A stretch of 64,000 bases of DNA from Peptoniphilus catoniae (GCF_901447155.2 NZ_LR588413.1:124001-188000); one strand, 5' to 3'. Positions 9,114-18,834 are shown, counted from the first letter of the stretch. The notes: generated by a model from the letters alone, not told the origin. Program-made: numbers and translations.

Positions 9114-11393
9114 CTAGCCTTTTTTAACTTCTTTCAAAATATAACTTTCTAAAAGATCTCCTTCTTTTATATCATTAAAGTTATTAATTCCAAGGCCTCC
9201 CTCAAATCCGGTTGCAAGCTCCTTAGCATCATCCTTAAACCTTTTTAGTGATGCAATCTCACCTTCGTGAATTACAATATCATCTCTAAGAACTTTTATC
9301 ATTGAATTTCTAGGAATTTTTCCACTAAGCACATAAACTCCGGCAACAATTGTGTTTCCTGGAAGTTTAAAAGTTTGCCTTACTTCGCATCTTCCTTGAA
9401 TTTCTTCAACTATATCTGGTTCAAGCATGCCTGTTACAGCTGATTTAATATCGTTAATAATGTCATATATTACTCTATAGGTTCTAATGTCTACTTCTTC
9501 AGTTTTAGCAAGTTCTATGGCATTAATATTAGGCCTTACATTAAATCCAATTACAATAGCATTTGATGCTGATGCAAGGGATATATCTGATTCATTTATG
9601 CCTCCAACACCACTGTGAATTATATTAATTTTAACTTCTTCATTGGATAATTTCATAAGAGATTGGTTAAGTGCCTCAACTGACCCTTTAACGTCACCTT
9701 TTACTATTATATTCAATTCTTTCATTTCGCCTTCTTTTATTCTATCAAATAAATTTTCCAGCGAAACTTTACTTCCAACTTTGATCTTTGTTTCACGTAG
9801 GTGTTCTTGATTTTTCTCAGCTATAATTCTTGCAAGCTTTTCATCTTTTACAGCATATATAGTATCTCCGGCGTTTGGAACTTCTGAAAGTCCAAGTATT
9901 ACCGCAGGCATTGACGGACCTACCTTCCTTATAGGTTTATTTTTATCATCTGTCATAGCTCTTATGCGACCGCTTGAAATTCCTGATACTACATAATCTC
10001 CAAATTTTAAGGTTCCTTTTTGTATAAGTACTGTAGCCATTGGACCCTTTCCACTATCAAGCTTTGCATCTACAACAGTTCCTACAGCAGTTCTGTTGGG
10101 GTTTGCTTTAAGTTCAAGCATTTCTGCAACAAGTAAAATCATATCTAAAAGCTCATCAATACCTTCTTTAGTTTTTGCAGAAACTCCAACCATAATTGTA
10201 TCTCCGCCCCACTCTTCAGGCATTAGTCCATTTTCAAGAAGTTCTTGTTTTACTCTTTCTATATTGCTGCCTACTTTATCTATTTTATTTATGGCAACTA
10301 TTATAGGAACTCCGGCAGACTTAGCGTGAGATATTGCTTCTATAGTTTGAGGCATTACGCCGTCATCTGCTGCAACTACTAAAATAGCTATATCTGTAAT
10401 TAAAGCCCCTCTTAGCCTCATTGATGTAAAAGCCTCATGTCCCGGAGTGTCTAAAAATGTTACTTTTTTATTATTAACTGACACTGTATAGGCACCTATA
10501 TGTTGAGTGATTCCACCTGCTTCTGAACTTTGAACGTGAGATTTTTTAATAGCATCTAACAATGATGTTTTACCGTGATCAACGTGTCCCATTACTGTTA
10601 CAACAGGAGGTCTATATTTTAAGTCTCTTTCTCTATCTTCAAAATCCAAGTCATATTGTTCTTCTAAAGGTATTTCTTCAAGATTTTCAACCTTTATTTC
10701 TTTCCCGAAATCATCGGCTATTAATATGCAAGTATCTTCATCAATATCTTGATTTTGATTAGCCATGATTCCAAGCCCTATTAATTTAGTTATAACTTGT
10801 GCCACTGGAGTATTTAATTTTTTAGCGAATTCCTTTACTGTAATTGGTAAATTAATAGTTACTATAGTATCATCTCCTGTTTTTGTCTCTGCTTTATTGT
10901 CTTTTTTGTGATTTTTACTTCTTTTTTTTGCAGGCTTTTTTGTTAAATCTCTCTTAAAGCTTCGATTTTCTTTATCTTCTAGGGCTCTATCATTAGTTTT
11001 TTTCTTATGAAATTTTTGCTTATTTGGTTTATTTTCTATATTAGTAATATCAGTTTCGCTTTCGTAATTATTATGTTTGTTATTTTTGGTTTTGGCATCT
11101 TTATTTTTATTGAAATTCTTTATATTTTTTTTATTTTCAGAAGCTTGTTTATCTCTAACTTTTGAAACTTTGTTATTGCTTTGGGATTTATTTGTTTTTA
11201 AGGTTTGTTTTTTTGTATTATCCTTATTAGCTTCAACTTTTGTATATAAGGCCCTAACTCTATCAATATCAGTACCTTCAACATTAGACATGTGATTTTT
11301 AACTTCTATATTTAATTCTTTTAGCTTTAAAATAAGCTCCTTGCTGCTTATCCCAAGCTCTTTTGCCAGTGCATGTACTCTAATTTTTAACAT
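9114..11393 (-). CDS. infB: Translation initiation factor IF-2
   Basis: GTPase that places initiator fMet-tRNA on the 30S subunit. The 759-residue protein has an N-terminal IF2N helix (residues 1-50), a very Lys/Asn-rich low-complexity linker (about 55-175), a second IF2N-type domain, then the G domain from about residue 268 with [18 protein letters not shown] and NKIDK, and the C-terminal EF-Tu-like domains. The start has a perfect AAGGAGGTG. It directly follows ylxR; the L7Ae-like ylxQ gene often found between them is absent at this position. Confidence 0.97.
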   Translation of the reverse strand: MLKIRVHALAKELGISSKELILKLKELNIEVKNHMSNVEGTDIDRVRALYTKVEANKDNTKKQTLKTNKSQSNNKVSKVRDKQASENKKNIKNFNKNKDAKTKNNKHNNYESETDITNIENKPNKQKFHKKKTNDRALEDKENRSFKRDLTKKPAKKRSKNHKKDNKAETKTGDDTIVTINLPITVKEFAKKLNTPVAQVITKLIGLGIMANQNQDIDEDTCILIADDFGKEIKVENLEEIPLEEQYDLDFEDRERDLKYRPPVVTVMGHVDHGKTSLLDAIKKSHVQSSEAGGITQHIGAYTVSVNNKKVTFLDTPGHEAFTSMRLRGALITDIAILVVAADDGVMPQTIEAISHAKSAGVPIIVAINKIDKVGSNIERVKQELLENGLMPEEWGGDTIMVGVSAKTKEGIDELLDMILLVAEMLELKANPNRTAVGTVVDAKLDSGKGPMATVLIQKGTLKFGDYVVSGISSGRIRAMTDDKNKPIRKVGPSMPAVILGLSEVPNAGDTIYAVKDEKLARIIAEKNQEHLRETKIKVGSKVSLENLFDRIKEGEMKELNIIVKGDVKGSVEALNQSLMKLSNEEVKINIIHSGVGGINESDISLASASNAIVIGFNVRPNINAIELAKTEEVDIRTYRVIYDIINDIKSAVTGMLEPDIVEEIQGRCEVRQTFKLPGNTIVAGVYVLSGKIPRNSMIKVLRDDIVIHEGEIASLKRFKDDAKELATGFEGGLGINNFNDIKEGDLLESYILKEVKKG

Positions 11394-11418
11394 TAGAACA
11401 CCTCCTTGAAATAAGGTG

Positions 11419-11688
11419 CTATTTTTGTTTTATAGATTTTCTTAACTCTTCATAAGTTTCATCATTAATCTCCATTTCAAATGATCTGTTAAAAGCTTTT
11501 GACTTAATAGCTTTTTCCAAACATTCTTTATCAAAACATATATAGGCACCTCTGCCATTTTTCTTACCTGTAGTATCTAGAAAAATTTCATTTTCCTTGT
11601 TTTTTACCACTCTTATTAAATCTTTTTTCGGTTTGCTTTCACCGCACCCCAGACATTTTCTCATGGGTATCTTCCTAATTTTTGCCAT
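11419..11688 (-). CDS. rnpM: RNase P modulator RnpM (YlxR family)
   Basis: Small nucleic-acid-binding protein of the YlxR family (DUF448), reported in Bacillus subtilis to bind and modulate RNase P. The 89 residues contain the family core RKCLGCGE, a four-cysteine pattern (CLGC and CFDKEC) and the GRGAYICFD motif. I chose the ATG at 11688, six bases after GGAG, over an in-frame GTG 12 bases upstream. It lies between nusA and infB as usual. Confidence 0.92.
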   Translation of the reverse strand: MAKIRKIPMRKCLGCGESKPKKDLIRVVKNKENEIFLDTTGKKNGRGAYICFDKECLEKAIKSKAFNRSFEMEINDETYEELRKSIKQK

Positions 11689-11705
11689 GATACACTCCAC
11701 GCTTA

Positions 11706-12950
11706 TTATTTGACTTCATTTAAATTTTCAATATTTTCTTCAATATTTGTATCACAAGGTAGAATTTCATCTTTATCTGCCGTTTCCTCTTGGGCGCATT
11801 CACTTGTTTCTCTATCTAAATCAACTTCAATTTCCTTTTCTTCTGTATTTAACATACTTTTAAAGGAATTCTCCAACTCTTCTTCTGTAATGTTTTGCTC
11901 TTCAAGATATTTTTGAAACTGTTCAACAGATTTTATATCTATTTTCCAATTAGTTAACTTTGCCGCAAGTCTTGCATTTTGCCCTTCTTTTCCTATAGCT
12001 AGAGATAATTGGTAATCTGGAACTATTACAAGAGCTGATTTTTCCTTTTCATTTACAAATACTTTTTCAACTTTAGAGGGACTAAGTGAATTTGCAATAA
12101 ATACCTCAATAGGTTTTTCATATATTACTATATCGATTTTTTCATCATGTAATTCGTCTACTATAGCTTTTACTCTTGATCCCTTATATCCAACACAAGC
12201 TCCAAGTGGATCAACCTCTTCATCTCTTGAAAAGACCGCAATTTTAGTCCTTGATCCAGCTTCTCTTGCTATAGAATAGATTTCTACAATTCCTTCAGCT
12301 ATTTCAGGAACTTCCAGTTCAAAAAGTCTTTTTACCAAATTCGGATGAGATCTGGATAAAATAACCTGAGGGCCCTTAGTTGTTTTTTTAACTTGTATAA
12401 GTAAAAGTTTAAGTCTGTCCCCTTGTTTATATTCTTCTGTTTTTATTTGTTCAGCTGGTGGAAGTACAGCTTCAGTTTCTCCTAAATCAAAGTAAACTGA
12501 TCCGTAGGAAATTCTTTGTACTTGCCCTGTTATAATTTCATTTTCTCTATCAGAATAATCATTGTATATAACTTCCCTTTCAGCATCCTTTATTCTTTGA
12601 ATTACAACTTGTTTTGCTGTTTGAGCAGCTATTCTTCCAAAGTTCGCAGGCTTTAATTTTTCGGTATAAATATCATCTACTTCAATCTTAGGATCTAATT
12701 TTCTAACCAAAGATAAAGGAATTTCAAGCTTATCGTCCTCAAGATCCTCATCATTAACTACTTTTTTCATTGAGTAAAGGCTGATATTTCCATTTGTTCT
12801 GTCTATATCTATTTTAACATTTTGTGATGTCCCGAAATTTTTCTTATAGCTTGAAATTAATGCTGACTCCAAAGCATCAAAAACAACTTCTTTAGGTATA
12901 CCTTTAACTTTCTCAAGTTCCTCAAGTGCCCCTATAAGTTCTTCATTCAT
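11706..12950 (-). CDS. nusA: Transcription termination/antitermination factor NusA
   Basis: Binds RNA polymerase and nascent RNA, promoting pausing and intrinsic termination. The 414-residue protein has the N-terminal polymerase-binding domain (about 1-125), an S1 domain (about 135-200, QVQRISYGSVYFDLG), and two KH domains (about 200-345, with GACVGYKGSRVKAI and AIGKEGQNARLAAKLT). A highly acidic tail of about 60 residues follows. The ribosome-binding site is GGAGG. A terminator inside the operon leader may let NusA regulate its own synthesis. Confidence 0.97.
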   Translation of the reverse strand: MNEELIGALEELEKVKGIPKEVVFDALESALISSYKKNFGTSQNVKIDIDRTNGNISLYSMKKVVNDEDLEDDKLEIPLSLVRKLDPKIEVDDIYTEKLKPANFGRIAAQTAKQVVIQRIKDAEREVIYNDYSDRENEIITGQVQRISYGSVYFDLGETEAVLPPAEQIKTEEYKQGDRLKLLLIQVKKTTKGPQVILSRSHPNLVKRLFELEVPEIAEGIVEIYSIAREAGSRTKIAVFSRDEEVDPLGACVGYKGSRVKAIVDELHDEKIDIVIYEKPIEVFIANSLSPSKVEKVFVNEKEKSALVIVPDYQLSLAIGKEGQNARLAAKLTNWKIDIKSVEQFQKYLEEQNITEEELENSFKSMLNTEEKEIEVDLDRETSECAQEETADKDEILPCDTNIEENIENLNEVK

Positions 12951-12963
12951 TTATATTCCTCCA

Positions 12964-13425
12964 TTAAAATTTAATAGTTTGTTTAGTAAGGGAAATAGAT
13001 TTAATGGGTATTTGGATTTCATTTCCATTTTCATCTTTTAAGGTTAAGCTATCCTTGTCGTAGCTAAACAATTCACCGACAAAGGATTTTTTACCATTTA
13101 TAGGTGCAAATAGTTTAACTTCAACCTCTTTATTTAAATTTCTTCTAAAGTCATCTTGAGTCTTTAATGGTCTATCAAGCCCAGGTGATGACACCTCCAG
13201 ATAATAAGATTTTTTTATATCCAAGCTATCTATATCATCCTCTACCTTTCGACTAAATTCAGTACAGTCATCAAGGCTGATTCCATCCTTCGAATAAATA
13301 TAAATTGAGATAAGAGAGTGTTTACTTCCATCTTTAAACTCTACGTCTACAAGCTCATAACCTAGGTCTTCAGCAGCTTTTGAAGCTATTTCTTTTACCT
13401 CGTTGATTAATACACTTCTTTCCAA
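12964..13425 (-). CDS. rimP: Ribosome maturation factor RimP
   Basis: 30S assembly factor and first gene of the nusA-infB operon. The 153-residue protein shows LGYELVDVEF, the SSPGLDRPLK signature at about residue 85, and a C-terminal SH3-like domain. I place the start at the TTG at 13425, because AAGGAGGTG lies directly in front of it. The longer open frame extends through the upstream terminator hairpin and is unlikely to be translated. Confidence 0.93.
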   Translation of the reverse strand: MERSVLINEVKEIASKAAEDLGYELVDVEFKDGSKHSLISIYIYSKDGISLDDCTEFSRKVEDDIDSLDIKKSYYLEVSSPGLDRPLKTQDDFRRNLNKEVEVKLFAPINGKKSFVGELFSYDKDSLTLKDENGNEIQIPIKSISLTKQTIKF

Positions 13426-13437
13426 ATTGCACCTCCT

Positions 13438-13466
13438 TAAAAAAACAAGAGTGGGAAAACCCACTC
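13438..13466 (-). terminator. Leader terminator/attenuator of the rimP-nusA operon
   Basis: Minus strand GAGTGGG-TTTT-CCCACTC, a 7-bp GC-rich stem, followed by TTGTTTTTTT and immediately by AAGGAGG of rimP. It is downstream of a good promoter at 13497-13524, so it interrupts the rimP leader rather than only ending the upstream FAD gene. Confidence 0.8.
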
Positions 13467-13496
13467 TACAACCGACTTAATTAATATTACTCGTAT

Positions 13497-13524
13497 ATTA
13501 TATCATATTCTAAGCATAAATCAA
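13497..13524 (-). promoter_or_regulatory. Promoter of the rimP-nusA-infB operon
   Basis: Minus strand TTGATT, 16-base spacer, TATAAT, lying between the stop of the FAD-protein gene and the leader terminator. Confidence 0.65.
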
Positions 13525-13536
13525 TACTTATATCCT

Positions 13537-14916
13537 TTAGAAGAGGCTGGTTAGATATCTTGCTACGTAAACACCACTTGCTGAAGCCTGTGAAAGAGAA
13601 TGAGTCACTCCGCCTCCATCTCCTACTACGAATAGTCCCTTTTTATCAGTTTGAAAATTACTATCTACCTTAACCTTAGAATTATAAAATTTAACTTCTA
13701 CCCCATATAGTAGAGTATCTTCATTTGCAGTTCCCGGAGCTATTTTGTCCAGTGCATAAATCATTTCTATAATTGAATCCATTTGTCTCTTAGGTATTAC
13801 TAAGGATAAATCCCCGGGAGTAGCTTTTAAAGTGGGCCTTGTAAAACATTTTTTCATTCTTCTATCACTAGATCTTCTTCCCTTTATTAAATCCCCGAAT
13901 CTTTGCAAGATAATACCACCACCAAGCATATTTGAAAGTTTAGCGACAGATTCCCCATATTCATTTGAATCCTTAAAAGGTTCTGTGAAACAATTAGTTA
14001 CCAGAAGAGCAAAATTTGTATTTTCGCTTTGAAGTTTTTTGTCTGAATAAGAATGACCATTTACTGTGATAATTCCATTTGTATTCTCAGAAACTACCTG
14101 TCCGTAAGGATTCATGCAGAAAGTTCTAATAAGATCATTATATAGTTTGGTTTGATAAACTATCTTACTTTCATAAACAACATCGGTTATATGTTTAAAT
14201 ACTTCCGCAGGAAGTTCAACTCTTACTCCAATATCTACCTGATTAGATTCAAGCTTTATATTAAACTTATTACAAATCTCAGACATCCATTTTGAGCCAG
14301 ATCTTCCGGAGCACAAAATAACTTTATCACACTTATAATTTTCATTTGAAGTAACTACTTCGTATTTATTTTCATCCTCAAAATAATTAATATCGGTGCA
14401 AAAAGTATTAAATTGCATTTCTATATTTTCTTTAGAGAAATCATACATTTTCTTTAAAATTTTCATATTTCGATCGGTTCCGAAATGTCTTACCTTGGCG
14501 TCAAGCAAATGAAGATCATGTCTTAAAGCTGTTGTTTTAAGATTAGAATTTGAAGTTGTATAGAGCTTTGAATTACCACCGTCAAACTCACATAAAACCT
14601 CATCCACATATTCCATAAGCTCTATTGCTTTATCTTTTCCCAAATAAGCATGCAAATCTCCACCAAAGCTATTTGTAATATTATATTTTCCATCTGATAA
14701 TGTGCCAGCTCCACCATATCCATTCATTATGTTGCATGGATTACAATTTATACACTTGTCCACTTTACCAATCTTAATGGGACAAATTCTTTTTTCAAGA
14801 GGATTGCCTTTATCAATCATAAGTATCTTTAAGTTTGATTTTAATTTTGTAAATTCATAAGATGCAAAAACTCCACTTGCTCCTGCTCCAATAATTATTA
14901 TATTGTAATCTTTCAT
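13537..14916 (-). CDS. FAD-dependent dehydrogenase-like protein (COG2509 type)
   Basis: Predicted flavoprotein of 459 residues and unknown substrate. The N-terminus carries the Rossmann dinucleotide-binding motif IIGAGASGVFASYE (residues 7-21), and the C-terminus has the second FAD motif VGDGGGVTHSLSQASASG. A cysteine set C45, C55, C58 and C61 (CINCNPCN) precedes GYGGAGTLSDGKYN; this pattern recurs in the COG2509 family and could hold a metal or Fe-S cluster. It appears to be a single-gene unit, with a TGGTATAAA extended -10 candidate upstream and an AAGGAG site. Family assignment is good; the reaction is unknown. Confidence 0.8.
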   Translation of the reverse strand: MKDYNIIIIGAGASGVFASYEFTKLKSNLKILMIDKGNPLEKRICPIKIGKVDKCINCNPCNIMNGYGGAGTLSDGKYNITNSFGGDLHAYLGKDKAIELMEYVDEVLCEFDGGNSKLYTTSNSNLKTTALRHDLHLLDAKVRHFGTDRNMKILKKMYDFSKENIEMQFNTFCTDINYFEDENKYEVVTSNENYKCDKVILCSGRSGSKWMSEICNKFNIKLESNQVDIGVRVELPAEVFKHITDVVYESKIVYQTKLYNDLIRTFCMNPYGQVVSENTNGIITVNGHSYSDKKLQSENTNFALLVTNCFTEPFKDSNEYGESVAKLSNMLGGGIILQRFGDLIKGRRSSDRRMKKCFTRPTLKATPGDLSLVIPKRQMDSIIEMIYALDKIAPGTANEDTLLYGVEVKFYNSKVKVDSNFQTDKKGLFVVGDGGGVTHSLSQASASGVYVARYLTSLF

Positions 14917-14986
14917 ATAATACTCCTTAATATATAGATCATAATAAGTTCATTTTATACCATATACAATCTATTTAAAATAGTAT

Positions 14987-15021
14987 AAAAAAAGCATATG
15001 AGTTTTTCTTTCATATGCTTT
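14987..15021 (-). terminator. Intrinsic terminator after pyrR
   Basis: Stem AAAGCATATGA/TCATATGCTTT with a 9-base loop, ending in a T-tract on the minus strand; it closes the lspA-rluD-pyrR group. Confidence 0.85.
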
Positions 15022-15043
15022 TGCACAAAGCCAATATTAAATT

Positions 15044-15553
15044 TTATTTTTCTATATAAACTTGATCTATGCCATCAGTTTCTTCAAGCAAAACAACTAC
15101 CTTTTCTTCCAGTGATGTAGGTAAATTTTTACCTACAAAATCAGGTCTAATTGGTAGCTCCCTATGCCCTCTATCTATAAGGGTTGCGAGTTGAATTCTT
15201 TTGGGCCTTCCTGAAGATGACAAAGCATTTAGAGCCGCCCTTACAGTTCTTCCTGTGAAAAATACGTCATCTACAAGAACTATATTTTTGTTTTCAATAG
15301 GAATGTTTATTTTTATATTTTTATCTCTATTTATAATATCATCTCTAAAATTTCTAATATTTATTGAGTAGACCGGAACACTTCCTTCAAGCTTTTCTAT
15401 TTCTTTGGCAATTCTTTTAGCGAGGTCCTCTCCCCTTCTAATAATTCCTATAATTACAAGCTTGTCGGTACCTTTATTTTTTTCGACTACTTCATTCGAT
15501 ATTCTTAAAATAGATCTGCCCATGGCAGCCTTATCCATAATAATACTTTTCAT
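15044..15553 (-). CDS. pyrR: PyrR: pyr mRNA-binding regulator/uracil phosphoribosyltransferase
   Basis: In Firmicutes PyrR binds pyr-operon leader RNA when UMP is abundant and has weak uracil phosphoribosyltransferase activity. The 169-residue protein has the PRPP-binding motif VLVDDVFFTGRTVRAAL (about 94-110), and the N-terminal KAAMGRSILRISNEVVEKN matches the family. No pyr biosynthesis gene is near, so it would act in trans; it follows rluD by two bases, as in the lspA-rluD-pyrR order common in low-GC Gram-positives. Confidence 0.92.
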   Translation of the reverse strand: MKSIIMDKAAMGRSILRISNEVVEKNKGTDKLVIIGIIRRGEDLAKRIAKEIEKLEGSVPVYSINIRNFRDDIINRDKNIKINIPIENKNIVLVDDVFFTGRTVRAALNALSSSGRPKRIQLATLIDRGHRELPIRPDFVGKNLPTSLEEKVVVLLEETDGIDQVYIEK

Positions 15554-15555
15554 AA

Positions 15556-16434
15556 TTAAAACCTGCTAATAAATTTTTTAAAACGTATAGGAATTTCATC
15601 TTTAAAACTCAATGATTCTCCTGTAATAGGATGCTTGAATTCAAGCTTATAGGAATGGAGCATTTGCTTATCTATATTAAACTTATTCCTATGACCGTAA
15701 GTAAGATCTCCTAAAACCGGATGTTTTATATAACTAAAATGAACTCTTATTTGATGGGTCCTGCCAGTTAAAATATTAATTTCTACCAATGAGTAATTGC
15801 TAAAAGTTTTTAATAGTTTGTAGGTAGATAAAGCTTCTTTTGAATTTTTATCAGTAACAGTCATGGTTTTTCTGTTTTTAACTGATCTTCCTATAGGCTT
15901 ATTGATAATTCCAGATGAATTTATTTTACCTTCAACAATAGCTAAATAAGTTTTTTTCACTTCATGATTCTTAAAAGCATTTACCAGATTACTGTAAGCC
16001 AGATCTGTTTTCGCTATCACCATTAACCCACTAGTATCTTTATCTAGTCTGTGTACTATACCGGGCCTTAAAGAATCAGAGCCTTTAGCTAAGTGATTAA
16101 ATTTATACATTAAACCGCTTACCAGCGTAGAATCAAAATTACCAGCCCCAGGGTGAACTATCAAGTTTTGAGGTTTTGAAATTACGGCTAAATTTTCATC
16201 TTCATATAAAATCTTAAAGTCAATTTTTTGTGGCTTAAGCATTTTTTCCTCGTCCTCTTCAATGGTTATAATATCACCCAAAGAAAGATTATAGCCAGCC
16301 TTTATGGTTTTATCGTTAACCTTAATTTGTCCTGATAAAATTTTTTTCTTTATCTGAGATCTACTAAATTCAACTTTATCTAAGAGATAAATATCTAACC
16401 TTATATTATCTTCTTTAGATTTTATTATTTTCAT
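15556..16434 (-). CDS. rluD: RluA/RluD-family 23S rRNA pseudouridine synthase
   Basis: Pseudouridine synthase with an N-terminal S4 RNA-binding domain (about residues 5-65) and the catalytic core containing HRLDKDTSGLMVIAKT, where the Asp of RLDKDTSG is catalytic. About 292 residues from the ATG at 16434, which follows GAGAGAAGAG and overlaps lspA by 20 bases. The exact target uridines cannot be told from sequence; RluD versus YlyB-type naming is by position after lspA. Confidence 0.9.
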   Translation of the reverse strand: MKIIKSKEDNIRLDIYLLDKVEFSRSQIKKKILSGQIKVNDKTIKAGYNLSLGDIITIEEDEEKMLKPQKIDFKILYEDENLAVISKPQNLIVHPGAGNFDSTLVSGLMYKFNHLAKGSDSLRPGIVHRLDKDTSGLMVIAKTDLAYSNLVNAFKNHEVKKTYLAIVEGKINSSGIINKPIGRSVKNRKTMTVTDKNSKEALSTYKLLKTFSNYSLVEINILTGRTHQIRVHFSYIKHPVLGDLTYGHRNKFNIDKQMLHSYKLEFKHPITGESLSFKDEIPIRFKKFISRF

Positions 16435-16900
16435 TTTTAACTCTTCTCTCGGGATTGTCATAAAATAAAATCATAATAATGAGTAAAATTGTACCTATTA
16501 CTATAAAAGAATCTGCGAGATTAAATACAGCAAAATCATAACCGAAAATTCTAACTGAAATAAAGTCAACAACATAATGAAGTCTAATTCTATCTATAAA
16601 ATTTCCTATAGCTCCCCCAAGAATTAAACCTAAAGATAAATTATACAAAAATGAATTTTGTCGATAGCTTTTTAATATTATAGATAATAAAACCAATATT
16701 ATAATAATAGTGATAATTATAAATAAAATTCTTCTGTCCTGCATAATTCCAAAAGCTGCTCCTCTATTTTCAAGATAATAAAAGTTAAGAACTTTATCTA
16801 TTATTACAAGTGGAGGCTTACCTTTTAAAAATTCCACGACTAGGTGTTTTGAAATTTGGTCTATCAGTATTAAAATTGCAGAAAAAATTATTACTCCCAT
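16415..16900 (-). CDS. lspA: Lipoprotein signal peptidase (signal peptidase II)
   Basis: Membrane aspartyl protease that removes signal peptides of diacylglyceryl-modified prolipoproteins. The 161 residues carry four transmembrane helices, with DQISK at 14-18, ENRGAAFG at 44-51, and the catalytic aspartates in VVDFI (D112) and NLADS (D130). The GNFIDR signature is intact. It lies in a cluster with ylmH upstream and rluD downstream, overlapping rluD. Confidence 0.95.
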   Translation of the reverse strand: MGVIIFSAILILIDQISKHLVVEFLKGKPPLVIIDKVLNFYYLENRGAAFGIMQDRRILFIIITIIIILVLLSIILKSYRQNSFLYNLSLGLILGGAIGNFIDRIRLHYVVDFISVRIFGYDFAVFNLADSFIVIGTILLIIMILFYDNPERRVKNENNKI

Positions 16901-16913
16901 TCTTCCTCCGTTA

Positions 16914-17684
16914 TTATTTTGGAATTTTTATTTTTACGATGTATTTATCTTTCTTAGATCTTCCTATAATTTCATCAAAATAAATTCTTCCGAATTTTTT
17001 AACAGAAATAAGATCTCCTTCCTTTACATTAAAAGAGATCTTATTTTCCATTTTAAAATTAACTTTTACCTTATCTGATTTAATAAATTCACTAACATTG
17101 GATCTAGATAGATTAAGGGCCGAAGATAAAAATACATCCAGTCTTAATGATGAAATTATAATTACTTTATTTAAATATTGCAGTTCAGGCTCTATAAACT
17201 CCCTATACTTATATTTAATATTATATCGAGATACTTTCTCCAGATTAGTTTTTACAAAATCAAACAACTCTTTCCTAATAAATATATAAAAGAAACTGTC
17301 ATCTACTACAATATCTCCTACTTTATTTCTATCTATTCCAAGACCCATAAGAGCACCAAGAATATCTTTGTGATTGATTTTGAAATTACTTTCATAACTT
17401 AAGACAGAAATATCATTTTTGTCTATTCCGCAAAGATAAGAAGGATATATATAAATAACCTGTCTTTCAGCGTTACTATACCCTCCGTTTATTTCATAAG
17501 AAATTTCACTAAATCTATTTAAAATACTTTTTGCTATTTCAATTTCATAAGGATCTAAAAAATCAGTAGAAACGGAAATATGACGATTAGCCGCTATCTC
17601 AATTTTATCTATAACTCTTCTTGCAGATAAAATTTTACTTTCATCAGTTATATAACCGAGCAAGTCCTCTTTATTTAACTTCAT
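16914..17684 (-). CDS. ylmH: YlmH-type S4-domain RNA-binding protein
   Basis: RNA-binding protein of the division-associated ylm cluster. The 256-residue protein has an N-terminal YlmH-like domain and a C-terminal S4 domain (about 180-250, with SSLRLDVFLSSALNLSRS). In B. subtilis YlmH can act in ribosome-associated quality control. The ATG at 17684 overlaps the sepF stop codon (TAATG), so I prefer it to the TTG six bases upstream. A ribosome quality-control factor (rqcH) lies elsewhere in this window. Confidence 0.88.
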   Translation of the reverse strand: MKLNKEDLLGYITDESKILSARRVIDKIEIAANRHISVSTDFLDPYEIEIAKSILNRFSEISYEINGGYSNAERQVIYIYPSYLCGIDKNDISVLSYESNFKINHKDILGALMGLGIDRNKVGDIVVDDSFFYIFIRKELFDFVKTNLEKVSRYNIKYKYREFIEPELQYLNKVIIISSLRLDVFLSSALNLSRSNVSEFIKSDKVKVNFKMENKISFNVKEGDLISVKKFGRIYFDEIIGRSKKDKYIVKIKIPK

Positions 17685-18124
17685 TACCAAGGAAACATTC
17701 CGGTATTTTTAAGTTCTTCTTTCAAACCATCAATTTCTACGTTTTTAGGTGCAAGAATAAAAATATCCTTATTTACTTTCTGAATTTTTCCATCAACTGC
17801 ATACAAAGCTCCACTTACAAAGTCAAATATTTGTCTTTTAACATCCAGGTCTAACTGTTCAAAATTCAAAACTATAGATTTGCTAGCTCTTAAATCATCA
17901 ACAATTTTTGGAGACTCTTCATATGATAAAGGTTCATGAACTGCAATTATCATATCAGCTGCGCTTAATGTATTTGTGCTTTGTTTTTTTGACTTAGGTG
18001 TTCTGACAGATTGCTCTTCTATTGCAGCATCTTCAATGTATTCACCTTCTGTATAATCATCATAATCATCGTACTCATCAGAAAAACCAAAAACTTTTTT
18101 AACCTTGTTCATAAATTCCGCCAT
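17684..18124 (-). CDS. sepF: Cell division protein SepF
   Basis: FtsZ-associated ring-forming protein that anchors and organises the division septum in Gram-positives. The 146 residues comprise an N-terminal membrane-binding helix (MAEFMNKVKKVFGF), an acidic Tyr-rich linker, and the SepF core (about 60-146) with SIVLNFEQLDLDVKRQIFDF and DGKIQKVNKDIFILAP. It has a strong TAGGAGG site and sits between yggS and ylmH, the usual ylm order. Confidence 0.95.
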   Translation of the reverse strand: MAEFMNKVKKVFGFSDEYDDYDDYTEGEYIEDAAIEEQSVRTPKSKKQSTNTLSAADMIIAVHEPLSYEESPKIVDDLRASKSIVLNFEQLDLDVKRQIFDFVSGALYAVDGKIQKVNKDIFILAPKNVEIDGLKEELKNTGMFPW

Positions 18125-18133
18125 AATATCCTC

Positions 18134-18823
18134 CTAATAATAATTTCTTTTACCAAAAATTTTAGTTCCTACCCTTATCATATTAGATCCCTCTTCAATG
18201 GCAATTTTAAAATCCCCACTCATACCCATTGAAAGATAGGCCATGTCTATTTCCTTGTAATTCATCTTTTTAATTTCTTCTCTAATATTATACAAGTTTC
18301 TAAAACAAGTTCTTATAACTTCCTCATTATCGGTTAAAGGCGCCATTCCCATAAGCCCTTTTACTTTTATATTATCAAAATCTATGGATTTTTCAATAAA
18401 AGGCATTATTTTTAAAGGGTCTACTCCTCCTTTTTGAGGTTCTTTCGATATATTGACTTGAATTAGTACATTAGCTTTAATATCATCTTTCTTTGATCTT
18501 TTATCTATTTCCGATAAAAGTTTTAAGTTATCCACAGATTGTATTAAAACCACTTTATCATAGATATATTTTACCTTATTTGTTTGCAAATTTCCAATCA
18601 TATGGAAATTTATATCATTTGGAAGTTTAGGAATTTTTTCTTTAAGTTCCTGTACTTTGTTTTCTCCAAAATCCCTTATTCCTAAATTATAAGCTTCCAT
18701 AATTTCTTCAATTGAATGCATTTTTGAAACTGCAATAAGCTTAACATCTTGAGAGTAGGCACTTCTTTTTTTTGCATCTTCTATTTCTTCAAATACTTTA
18801 TTAATATTATCTTTTATAGTCAT
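18134..18823 (-). CDS. yggS: PLP homeostasis protein (YggS/YlmE/PROSC family)
   Basis: Pyridoxal-5'-phosphate-binding TIM-barrel protein that buffers PLP and affects amino-acid metabolism; no enzymatic activity is established for the family. In 229 residues, VKLIAVSKMHS holds the PLP lysine (about residue 33), and GENKVQEL, HMIGNLQTNK and LMGMAPL are family hallmarks, with SMGMSGDFKIAIEEGSNMIR near the C-terminus. It directly precedes sepF. Its own ribosome-binding site is weak (GGGG). Confidence 0.93.
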   Translation of the reverse strand: MTIKDNINKVFEEIEDAKKRSAYSQDVKLIAVSKMHSIEEIMEAYNLGIRDFGENKVQELKEKIPKLPNDINFHMIGNLQTNKVKYIYDKVVLIQSVDNLKLLSEIDKRSKKDDIKANVLIQVNISKEPQKGGVDPLKIMPFIEKSIDFDNIKVKGLMGMAPLTDNEEVIRTCFRNLYNIREEIKKMNYKEIDMAYLSMGMSGDFKIAIEEGSNMIRVGTKIFGKRNYY

Positions 18824-18834
18824 AACAGCCCCAT

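Noticed and set aside
10860-11240. Lys/Asn-rich low-complexity stretch in infB as a possible repeat insertion
   Set aside because: Such basic linkers are normal between the IF2N and G domains of IF-2 in AT-rich Firmicutes, and the reading frame is intact.
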